NCBI GenBank assembly: GCA_012514535.1
Contig: JAAZAA010000117.1
Span: forward strand, 1-58,997
DNA length: 58,997 bases
Origin: Myxococcales bacterium
GTDB lineage: Bacteria; Myxococcota_A; Polyangia; Polyangiales; Polyangiaceae
Reading direction: 5' to 3'
The position numbers and the translations under genes were made by a program. Positions 16,071-23,486 of the stretch are shown here, in pieces (position 1 is the first letter of the stretch; each line of letters starts with the position of its first letter). Under the pieces are notes generated by a model that did no database searches, had not been told where the DNA came from, and saw only the letters and a list, made by a program, of their open reading frames with translations.

Positions 16071-16259
16071 TCAGAGGTCGTAAGGGAGCGGCTGGGGCCC
16101 GGGAACGATGTCGGCGATGTCCGGATCGACGTCCGGGTCCCGCGGTTCCTTGGACGCCTTCTCGGCCCGACGCTGGAGGCGGCGCTCCGCCTTGTCCCTG
16201 GCGCGGTCCTGGCGCTCTTTTTCCTTGCGACGTTTTTCGACGGTAGGGCGTGCTCTCAA
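16071..16259 (-). CDS. small highly charged conserved-type protein
   Basis: A 62-residue protein, MRARPTVEKRRKEKERQDRA and onward: an almost continuous Lys/Arg/Glu-rich helix followed by an acidic-proline tail (DPDVDPDIADIVPGPQPLPY). Similar short proteins starting RPTVEKRRKE are, to my knowledge, widespread in proteobacteria and myxobacteria without a known function. The repeated basic/acidic pattern predicts a single alpha-helix or coiled coil and possible nucleic-acid or ribosome contact. It is a free-standing gene with a strong hairpin 22 bases upstream of its start. Confidence 0.65.
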   Translation of the reverse strand: MRARPTVEKRRKEKERQDRARDKAERRLQRRAEKASKEPRDPDVDPDIADIVPGPQPLPYDL

Positions 16260-17092
16260 AATGGGCTCTTTTCGCTAGAGCGGCGATCCGCCCTCGGGTG
16301 GATCGCCGCGTCGTTGGGTGGTTGGTGTGCGCGGGCTCCGCTGGGCCTCCGCTGAGTGGGTGGTCGCGCGGAATCCATCGTGCGGTAACGTGGGGGTCTC
16401 CAGAGAGACGCTCCGTCCTGCGTCAGCGCAAAGGCCGCGAAGCAGAGGACTGGAGCAACCCGGCGGGTTACCGCTGTCGAACTTCACCATTTCCACACGA
16501 AACGCCTCGATGCAAACGGAAACCCGCCCGCAGCTGTAGGAGGCTGCGGCGCGCGTCACGCCGAGCATCGTGAACGGCTGTGGTCCGCGCGGTCGCCAGA
16601 GATCCCAATCCGGTCGAGATCGCTGGAGCAGCTTCGTCGGCGAGGGCCCCCGCTCCTCGTCCCAACGCGAGACGTACGCAGCATTGCCCCGTGCGGGGTG
16701 CTTTCGTGGGGCGCTTTTCGTGCCGGCGGTGCCGTCGGCGCAGCGCGTCGCTCGAGGCGGGCCGCGTCGACGGGGCGCATCGATCACGAGCGGTCGCTCG
16801 CCGCCGCAGCAATGACGAAGGAACGCCGTCGGATCGAAGGGAAGTTCACGTCCTGGAATTCCTCCAAGTACGGCCACGGGCCGGGGGCGCATAGGCGCGG
16901 AGGGCGGCAGCACAGAGAACGCCGAGCGGCGGAGGGGAGCCCCCGGATCCGAGCGGGCGCGGGGCGAGGTCGCGCTCTGTCTTTTCAGGAGGACCATTCC
17001 ATGAGGGCGCCTTGCCATGAGGGACCCGGGCACGTAGGCCTGGGGGCAGGCGGTCGGCTGGGGCGTGCCGTCGGGGAGTCGTTGGAGGAACG
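16260..17092. other. intergenic region without recognisable gene
   Basis: Open frames here have random-looking composition (many Arg, Cys and Pro, no family motifs) and no ribosome-binding sites, so I call none. Two dyads stand out: the hairpin at 16281-16308 and a short AACCCG/CGGGTT palindrome at 16457-16469. A ribosome-binding site (TTGGAGGAACG) at the right end serves the kinase gene that follows. A decayed gene or a structured RNA cannot be excluded. Confidence 0.4.
16281..16308. other. 9-bp-stem inverted repeat
   Basis: CGGCGATCC and GGATCGCCG form a perfect nine-base stem with a ten-base loop, 22 bases upstream of the small basic gene's start codon on the minus strand. It could be a 5'-leader hairpin or an operator; there is no U-run to suggest a terminator. 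Confidence 0.45.
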
Positions 17093-20000
17093 GTGCCGGT
17101 AGGTCAGGAGCGCAAGACCGAGACCATTTTGTACGTGTCCATCGGGGCGGTGACCGCGGCGGTGCTCGTCGCGGACCTCCTCCTGCCCCTCGGCGTCGTG
17201 ATCTGGGTCTTCTACCTGGCTCCCGTCATGCTCACGACGCTCGGATCGCGGCCGAGGCTGCCGATCGCAGCCGCCGCGATCGTGTCCTGCGCCCTCGGCG
17301 TCGGCGTCGTGTTCGGTCACGCGGGACCGCTTCCGGAGTGGGTGAACATCGCCAACCGCGGCTTCGGCCTCGTCACGGTCTGGGCCGTGGCGCTCGTGGC
17401 GAACCAGCTCGTCGCTACGCGGCGTCGGTTGGCCGTCGACGCCTGGGTGCAGCAGGTGCAGACGCGGGTGCTCGAACGTCTTCAGGGGGAGATCGACGAA
17501 GAGCGCATCGGCGACAACGTCCTCGAGCAGCTCGCCCGTGATCTGGGGATCCAGGTGGGGGCGCTCTACCTGCGAGACGGGGCCAGCCTGGTCAGGCGGG
17601 CGGGTTATGCCCTCGGCGAGGAATCGGGCGTGCCCGACCAGGTGCAGCTGGGGGAGGGGCTCGTCGGGCAGGTGGCGAAGGAGGGACGCGCGCTGGGATT
17701 CGGAGCCGCACCTCGGCACCAGCTGCGCATCGCGTCGGCCCTCGTCGAGGGGGCGGCGCTCGACGTGCTGGTTGCGCCGATGATCGCGGACGAAGCGGTC
17801 GTGGCGGTCGTCGAAATCGGAAAATCCTCTCCGTTTCGTGAGGCGGACCGCCTGCTCCTGGAACGTTTGGGGGAGCCCGTTGCCGTGGCGCTCCGCTCCG
17901 CGGCGTATCGTCGGAGGTTGCAGGAGCTCCTCGCCGAGACACAGCGGCAGGCCGAGGCACTGCAGACCCAGTCGGAGGAGCTCCGGGTCACCAACGAGGA
18001 GCTCGAGGAGCAGAGTCGCGCCCTGAAGGAGACCCACGCGCGCCTCGAGCTCCAGCAAGCGGATCTCGAGGAGAGCAACGCCCAGCTGGAGGAGCACACC
18101 CAAGCGCTGGAGACCCAGAAGCGCGAGCTGCTCGCGGCCCGAGAGGCGCTGGCCGCGAAGGCCTTGGAGCTCGCGCGGGCCAACCAGATGAAGAGCGAGT
18201 TCCTGGCGAACATGAGCCACGAGCTCAGAACTCCCCTGAACAGCTCCCTGATCCTGGCCAAGCTGCTCTCGGACAACCCCCGGGGCAACCTCGACGCGGA
18301 GCAGGTGCGCTACGCACAGACCATCTACGCCGCTGGCAACGATCTGCTGCTGCTCATCAACGACATCCTCGATCTGTCGAAGATCGAAGCGGGGCGCTTC
18401 GAGGTCCACCCGGAGACGGTCAACCTCTCTGGCCTCCTCACGTTGCTCCAGCGTTCCTTCGAGGTGCCGGCGCAGGACAAGGGGGTCGCCCTGCGGGTCG
18501 AGATCGACGCCTCGGCGCCGCGCGCGATCCACTCGGACGGCAATCGGATCCAGCAGGTGCTCCGGAACCTGATCTCGAACGCGGTGAAGTTCACCGAGCA
18601 GGGCGAGATCCGGATTGCGGTGCGGGCCAGCGGCGCCGACGCCGTCGCCTTCGAGGTGCACGACACGGGCATCGGGATCCCGGAGGACAAGCAGGCGCTC
18701 GTCTTCGAGCCGTTCACCCAGGCGGACGGGACCACCAACCGCAAGTACGGGGGGACGGGGCTCGGGCTGTCGATCTCACGACAGCTCGCCCGGCTGTTGG
18801 GGGGCGAGCTGCGCGTGAGCAGCCGCGTGGGGGAGGGCAGCACCTTCACCCTCACGGTGCCCCGCAGCATCGCCGCCAGCGCCGGGACGTTCGCGTCAGG
18901 CGCGTCGGCGCAGCCCGAGACGGTGAGCGCTTCGGTGCCGCGCGTCGCGGAGGGCGGATCGCCCGGGGGCGAGCTCCTTGGTGACGCCGTTCCTGGTGAC
19001 GCGGTTCCTGGTGGCGCGGTTCCTGGTGGCGCCGTTCCTGGTGGTTCTGGCCGTGGTGGGGGCGAGGGGCGCGCCGGCGCGCGCAAGGCGCAGGGCGACG
19101 GCGCACCCCCGTTCCCCGACGACCGGGATTCGGGGCAACGCGGGGACCGTTTGGTCCTCATCGTCGAGGACGACATCCCCTTCGCGCGCGTCCTGTTCGA
19201 CCTCGCCCATGAGCACGACTTCGACTGCGCCGTGGCGACGACCGCCGCGGAGGGCATCGAGCTCGCGCGTCGGCTCCAGCCGGTGGGGGTGCTGCTCGAC
19301 ATCCGGCTCCCGGACGCGTCGGGGCTCACCGTGCTCGAGTCCCTCAAGCGGGATCGAGAGACTCGCCACATCCCCGTACACGTCGTGTCCGCTCACGATT
19401 ACGCCGAACCCGCGCTGCACCTCGGCGCGCTCGGCTACATGCTGAAGCCCGTCGAGCGGGACGAGGTCGCCAAGGCATTTCGGCGTATCGAGCGGCACCT
19501 CGCCCACGACGTCCGTCGCGTGCTCGTGGTGGAGGACAGCCCCGAGCTCCGGGAGAACTTGAGGCGGCTGCTCGGCGACGAGAAGGTCGAGGTGGAGACG
19601 GTGGGCACCGCGCGCGAGGCGCTCGAGCGCCTGGACAGCCAGACCTTCGACTGCATGGTGCTCGACCTGATGCTCCCGGACGCGAACGGCTTCGAGCTGC
19701 TCGAGCGCATGAGCGCGGGCACCCGCTACGCCTTCCCGCCGGTGATCGTCTACACGGGGCGCTCCTTGTCCCGGGACGAGGAGCTCCAGCTGCGGCGCTA
19801 CTCCTCCTCCATCATCGTCAAGGGCGCCCGTTCGCCCGAGCGGCTGCTCGACGAGGTCTCCCTCTTCCTGCACCGGGTCGAGCGCGAGTTGCCCCCCGAA
19901 CAGAAGCGCCTCATCGAGGCAGCCCGGGACCGCGAGGCGGATTTCGAGGGTCGCAAGATCCTCGTGGTGGAGGACGACGTGCGCAACGTCTACGCCTTGA

Positions 20001-20317
20001 CGAGCATCCTGGAGCCGCGCGGAGCCGAGGTCCGCATCGCCCGCAATGGCCAGGAGGCGCTCGACGACTTGGCGCGGGCCCCGGACGTGGATCTCGTGCT
20101 GATGGACACCATGATGCCGGTGATGGACGGGCTGACCGCCATCCGGGAGATCCGGAAGGACCCGAAGTTCAAGGGCCTCCCGATCATCTCGGTCACCGCC
20201 AAGGCCATGCGGGACGATCAGGAGCTCTGCATCCAGGCGGGCGCCAACGACTACTTGGCCAAGCCCCTGGAGGTGGACCGCCTGCTGTCCCTGTGTCGGG
20301 TGTGGTTACCCAAGTAG
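17093..20317 (+). CDS. membrane hybrid histidine kinase with GAF sensor and three receiver domains
   Basis: 1074 residues from a GTG with GGAGGA upstream. Three hydrophobic segments (about 10-105) form a membrane sensor, followed by a GAF domain (about 135-270), a long signalling coiled coil (about 275-360, repeated ELxxxxxELEEQ) and HisKA with His near 375 in ANMSHELRTPLNSS. The HATPase_c domain has NLISNAVKFT, DTGIGIP and GTGLGLSIS. A repeat linker separates the kinase from three receivers with Asp near 735 (LLDIRLPD), 858 (VLDLMLPD) and 1004 (LMDTMMP). Receiver 2 lacks the usual KP motif (IIVKGA), so it may be regulatory. It leads a four-gene operon with CheR, CheB and another kinase; such kinase-CheR-CheB sets occur in soil bacteria but their targets are mostly unknown. 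Confidence 0.92.
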   Translation: MPVGQERKTETILYVSIGAVTAAVLVADLLLPLGVVIWVFYLAPVMLTTLGSRPRLPIAAAAIVSCALGVGVVFGHAGPLPEWVNIANRGFGLVTVWAVALVANQLVATRRRLAVDAWVQQVQTRVLERLQGEIDEERIGDNVLEQLARDLGIQVGALYLRDGASLVRRAGYALGEESGVPDQVQLGEGLVGQVAKEGRALGFGAAPRHQLRIASALVEGAALDVLVAPMIADEAVVAVVEIGKSSPFREADRLLLERLGEPVAVALRSAAYRRRLQELLAETQRQAEALQTQSEELRVTNEELEEQSRALKETHARLELQQADLEESNAQLEEHTQALETQKRELLAAREALAAKALELARANQMKSEFLANMSHELRTPLNSSLILAKLLSDNPRGNLDAEQVRYAQTIYAAGNDLLLLINDILDLSKIEAGRFEVHPETVNLSGLLTLLQRSFEVPAQDKGVALRVEIDASAPRAIHSDGNRIQQVLRNLISNAVKFTEQGEIRIAVRASGADAVAFEVHDTGIGIPEDKQALVFEPFTQADGTTNRKYGGTGLGLSISRQLARLLGGELRVSSRVGEGSTFTLTVPRSIAASAGTFASGASAQPETVSASVPRVAEGGSPGGELLGDAVPGDAVPGGAVPGGAVPGGSGRGGGEGRAGARKAQGDGAPPFPDDRDSGQRGDRLVLIVEDDIPFARVLFDLAHEHDFDCAVATTAAEGIELARRLQPVGVLLDIRLPDASGLTVLESLKRDRETRHIPVHVVSAHDYAEPALHLGALGYMLKPVERDEVAKAFRRIERHLAHDVRRVLVVEDSPELRENLRRLLGDEKVEVETVGTAREALERLDSQTFDCMVLDLMLPDANGFELLERMSAGTRYAFPPVIVYTGRSLSRDEELQLRRYSSSIIVKGARSPERLLDEVSLFLHRVERELPPEQKRLIEAARDREADFEGRKILVVEDDVRNVYALTSILEPRGAEVRIARNGQEALDDLARAPDVDLVLMDTMMPVMDGLTAIREIRKDPKFKGLPIISVTAKAMRDDQELCIQAGANDYLAKPLEVDRLLSLCRVWLPK
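18974..19048 (+). repeat. 15-bp in-frame tandem repeat in kinase linker
   Basis: Five units based on GTTCCTGGTGGCGCG, the first diverged, encode repeated GDAVP/GGAVP pentapeptides in the hinge between HATPase and the first receiver. Being in-frame, copy-number change would alter linker length without breaking the gene. Confidence 0.85.
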
Positions 20318-20338
20318 GGGAGGGGCGTGGGAGGCGAC

Positions 20339-21172
20339 ATGGAGGCGGGCGAGAACGAAGTCGTCGAGCTCGAGCTGAGGCTGCTGCTCGAGGGCATCCA
20401 CGAGCGGTATCACTATGATTTTCGGGGTTATACGTCGTCCTCGTTGCGGCGGCGTGTCACCAGGGCCCTGGAGCAGCTCGGGTGCGCCACGATCTCGCGG
20501 CTCCAGGAGCAGGTGCTCCGAGACGAGAACGTCTTCGCGCAGCTGCTGCAGTTCTTGACGGTCCAGGTCAGTGACCTGTTTCGAGATCCGAGTTACTGGA
20601 AGGCGCTGCGAGACCAGGTGACCCCCATGCTGGGGACCTGGCCCTCCCTCAAGCTCTGGGTCGCCGGGGTCGCCACGGGGGAGGAGCTGTATTCCCTCGC
20701 GATCCTCCTCCAAGAAGAGGGGTTGCTCGAACGGTCCCTCATCTACGCCACCGACGTCAACGCCGAGGCGCTGCGCTCGGCGGAGAAGGGGATCTTCGCC
20801 CTCGATCGGTTGAGGGGGTTCAGCGAAAACTACTTTCAGGCGGGCGGTACACGATCTTTGTCCGACTACTACACCGCGGCGTACGGGGGCGCCGTGTTCT
20901 CGAGGCGGCTCATCGAGCACGTCGTCTTCTCGGACCACGATCTGGCGACGGACAGCTCGTTCTCGGAGACCCAGCTCGTGTCTTGCCGCAACGTGCTCAT
21001 CTACTTCACGCCGCCGCTCCAGGAGCGCGCCTTGGGGTTGTTCTCGGATTCCCTGGTACACGGCGGGTACCTGTGTCTGGGGAGCCGAGAGACCATCCGC
21101 TTCTCTTCCGTCGCGGAGGATTACGAGGAAGTCGTCCCGGAGGACCGGATCTACCGGAGGGTGCGGCGGTGA
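20339..21172 (+). CDS. cheR: CheR-type protein-glutamate methyltransferase
   Basis: 277 residues, starting at the ATG that follows GGGAGGCGAC; a GTG at 20327 is an alternative. CheR transfers methyl from S-adenosylmethionine to receptor glutamates. Both domains are present: the N-terminal helical part (YDFRGYTSSSLRRRVTRAL, VSDLFRDPSYW) and the SAM-binding domain with VAGVATGEELYSLAILLQEE, LIYATDVNAEAL and SCRNVLIYF. The usual Cys of the SAGCSTGEE loop is Val here. No PAS or TPR extension is present. It follows the triple-receiver kinase by about 20 bases and overlaps cheB by four. No methyl-accepting chemoreceptor, CheA or CheW is in the window, so its substrate may be a kinase or a distant receptor. 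Confidence 0.92.
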   Translation: MEAGENEVVELELRLLLEGIHERYHYDFRGYTSSSLRRRVTRALEQLGCATISRLQEQVLRDENVFAQLLQFLTVQVSDLFRDPSYWKALRDQVTPMLGTWPSLKLWVAGVATGEELYSLAILLQEEGLLERSLIYATDVNAEALRSAEKGIFALDRLRGFSENYFQAGGTRSLSDYYTAAYGGAVFSRRLIEHVVFSDHDLATDSSFSETQLVSCRNVLIYFTPPLQERALGLFSDSLVHGGYLCLGSRETIRFSSVAEDYEEVVPEDRIYRRVRR

Positions 21173-21747
21173 GCGGCGTTCGTCCCGAGTGCGTCGTCGT
21201 GGGGGGCTCTGCGGGCGCCCTCGAAGTGCTGAACGCGGTGTTTCCGGCGCTGCCCCGCGGCTTCCCGCTCCCGGTGCTCACGGTGATCCACCAACCCGAG
21301 CATGGCTCGGGGGTGCTGGCACGCCTCTTCCGCGGCAAGTGCGAGGTCGACGTGAGCGAGGCGGAGCACGGGCAGCCTCTCACGCCCGGGATCTGCTTCG
21401 GTCCAGCTGGCTATCACCTCGCGGTCGAGCCGACCCGGACCTTGTCCCTCTCCTTGGGTCCCCCCGTGTGGTTCTCGCGTCCGGCCATCGACGTGTTGTT
21501 CGAGTCGGCGGCCTGGACCTTCGGATCGCGCTCGCTCGCGATCCTCCTCTCCGGCGCGAGCGAGGACGGCGCGCGCGGACTCGCGACCCTCCGCGCGGCG
21601 GGGGGCGTGACCTGGGTCCAGGAGCCCTCGACGGCGCTCGCGCGGACCATGCCGGAGGCTGGATTGCGGCTGGGGGGCGGGCAGGAGATCCTGTCCCCGG
21701 GACAGATGGCTGCTCGACTCCGCGGCCTCGGGACGGAGGCGACATGA
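21169..21747 (+). CDS. cheB: stand-alone CheB methylesterase domain
   Basis: 192 residues beginning at the GTG of a GTGA overlap with cheR. Only the catalytic CheB domain is present; there is no N-terminal receiver. The triad is visible: Ser in VVGGSAGALE, His in TVIHQPEH and Asp in LSGASEDGARGL, and the family segment ICFGPAGYHLAVE is intact. It would hydrolyse or deamidate methyl-glutamates made by the neighbouring CheR. Because its own receiver is missing, control may come from the free receivers on the flanking kinases; this is inference. It overlaps the next gene by four bases (ATGA), implying translational coupling across the operon. Confidence 0.92.
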   Translation: MSGVRPECVVVGGSAGALEVLNAVFPALPRGFPLPVLTVIHQPEHGSGVLARLFRGKCEVDVSEAEHGQPLTPGICFGPAGYHLAVEPTRTLSLSLGPPVWFSRPAIDVLFESAAWTFGSRSLAILLSGASEDGARGLATLRAAGGVTWVQEPSTALARTMPEAGLRLGGGQEILSPGQMAARLRGLGTEAT

Positions 21748-22859
21748 GGAACGTCAAGGCACTGCTCGTGGACGACACGGAGGAGAACCTCGTGGCGCTC
21801 GAGGCGCTCCTGCAGCCGCTCGAGATCCAGTACCTCAAGGCCCGATCCGGTCCGGAGGCCCTCGAGCTGTTGTTGCGACACGAGGTGGCTCTGGCGCTGG
21901 TGGATGTCCACATGCCGGGGATGGACGGTTTCGAGCTCGCCGAATACATGCGGAGCACGGAGCGCACGCGGAGCGTCCCCATCGTCTTCCTCACCGCGGG
22001 GCGCGATCCGGCGCGGGTCTTCGAGGGGTACGAGGCCGGGGCGGTGGATTTCCTGCACAAACCGCTCGACGGCACCGTGCTCGTCAGCAAGGTGAAGGTC
22101 TTCGTCGAGCTCTTCGAGCAACGCAAACAACTCGCCGAACGACTGGCGCAGCTCGAAGGGAGCCTGCGCATGAACGAGCTGTTCATGGCGGTGCTCGGCC
22201 ACGATCTGCGCTCCCCCCTGAGCGTGGTCACCATGGGGGCGGCTGCCCTGCAGCAGCTCCCGGACGCGAGCCCGGCCGTCTGTGCGTTGGCGCGGCGGAT
22301 GAACAACAGCGCACGCCGCATGGAGCGCCTCGTCACGGACTTGACCGACGTCGCTCGGGTGCGCAACGGGCAACCTCTGCTGGTGCGGCCCGTCCCTTGC
22401 GAGCTCGACGAGGTCGTCATGAAGGTGGTGCAGGAGCTCGAGGCGCAGGGGGGGCGGTTCGTCGTCGAGGTCACCGGGGACCTGCGCGGCCAGTGGGATC
22501 CCGAGCGGTTGGCGCAAGCGGTGACCAACCTGCTGTCCAACGCGGTCGAGCACGGTGACGGCGACGCCCCGGTGCGAGTCTACGTCGAGGGGCGCGCCAC
22601 AGGGGTACGTCTCTCCGTGCACAACCGCGGCAGCATTCCCCAGGATCTGCAGGCCGCGCTGTTCGAACCGTTTCGCACCACGCGCCATCCAGGAGATCGC
22701 CGTCGCGGGTTGGGGCTGGGGCTCTACATCGTGCATCAGATCGTGCGCGCGCACGCGGGGACGGTGACCGTGGACTCCGACCCGGCCCGAGGCACGACCT
22801 TTCGCATCGATCTGCAGCGCGTCTGCCACGCCGAGAGTGGCATCGAAGGCGTCGGGTAA
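21744..22859 (+). CDS. receiver-histidine kinase fusion (last gene of CheR/CheB operon)
   Basis: 371 residues: an N-terminal receiver (ALLVDDTEENL, Asp near 53 in LVDVHMPG, Lys in LHKPLDG), a short coiled coil, HisKA with His near 152 in VLGHDLRSPLSVV, and HATPase_c (NLLSNAVEHG, HNRGSIP, RGLGLGLYIVHQI). A kinase with its receiver at the front is usually switched by phosphate from an upstream kinase, here plausibly the triple-receiver kinase that opens the operon. The four-base ATGA overlap with cheB shows tight coupling. It has no sensor or membrane domain of its own. The operon seems to end here; the following 0.6 kb has no gene. Confidence 0.92.
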   Translation: MRNVKALLVDDTEENLVALEALLQPLEIQYLKARSGPEALELLLRHEVALALVDVHMPGMDGFELAEYMRSTERTRSVPIVFLTAGRDPARVFEGYEAGAVDFLHKPLDGTVLVSKVKVFVELFEQRKQLAERLAQLEGSLRMNELFMAVLGHDLRSPLSVVTMGAAALQQLPDASPAVCALARRMNNSARRMERLVTDLTDVARVRNGQPLLVRPVPCELDEVVMKVVQELEAQGGRFVVEVTGDLRGQWDPERLAQAVTNLLSNAVEHGDGDAPVRVYVEGRATGVRLSVHNRGSIPQDLQAALFEPFRTTRHPGDRRRGLGLGLYIVHQIVRAHAGTVTVDSDPARGTTFRIDLQRVCHAESGIEGVG

Positions 22860-23486
22860 CACCCCGGGGGGCGGTCTCCCACCACTGTCGGTCTGCTCAG
22901 CGCGCGCGGCACGAGGACACCTACGGGAGCGCTTACGTAAGCCTCGAGCGAGCGCCTGTTACTGATTCGTGACGTCCCTGTTCACGCCCAGTTCACGCCC
23001 TGACATCCGAGAGCGCGCGCCGAGGGCGCGCCTGGACGCAGAAAGCGCGGCGTGTGGCGGAGAACGGGGAGGCCGCGATGGCAGCGACCCATGAGACCAC
23101 GCCCGCGCCGAAGACGTCGTGCTTGGAGCAGAGGTCCGGATGGCGCGGGGGACACGTGGGGACGGGGTGAACCCGCGAGCCCACGGCGCGGCACATCACA
23201 CTACCGGTGACGGAAGGTTAGTTGACTTGAAACGATGACGTTGGATGATCGCGAGTCGAGGGCGCGGCGGGAGGTGTGTTGTCACTAGCGGCCCGTCCGT
23301 CCTCGAGCGCGGGACATTCCGAGCATCGATCGATGAGCAGTCAATCACGCCGAGTGAGTCCAGCCGGTCTCTCGCGATGGGAGCCAGGGTCGTCCGGGGT
23401 TGCCTTGCGCAGGGCGAGCCGAGCGTCGAGCTAGGGGGGCGAGACAGCGAGCTGGTACGAAGCCGAGCGATGGATCGAAGAAGTCG
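22860..23486. other. intergenic region with small repeats and a possible promoter
   Basis: No gene recognised. It contains a 12-bp perfect palindrome (22931-22942), a GTTCACGCCC direct repeat around 22980-22998, and a weak promoter candidate TTGACT (23222) with 16-base spacer and GATGAT (23244), which would give the next kinase gene a leader of over 200 bases. Confidence 0.35.
22931..22942. promoter_or_regulatory. 12-bp perfect palindrome, possible operator
   Basis: GCTTACGTAAGC is a perfect dyad with an AT-rich centre in high-GC DNA, 72 bases after the end of the CheR/CheB operon and well upstream of the six-PAS kinase. The shape fits a dimeric regulator's site, but no regulator is identified. 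Confidence 0.35.

Noticed and set aside
16275-17033. 252-codon minus-strand frame in the gene-free gap
   Set aside because: Cys/Arg/Pro-rich random-looking composition, no ribosome-binding site, no recognisable motif.
21169-21747. CheB as a truncated or broken gene because it lacks a receiver
   Set aside because: Catalytic triad and length of the methylesterase domain are complete and both ends overlap neighbours cleanly, so it is a genuine stand-alone form.
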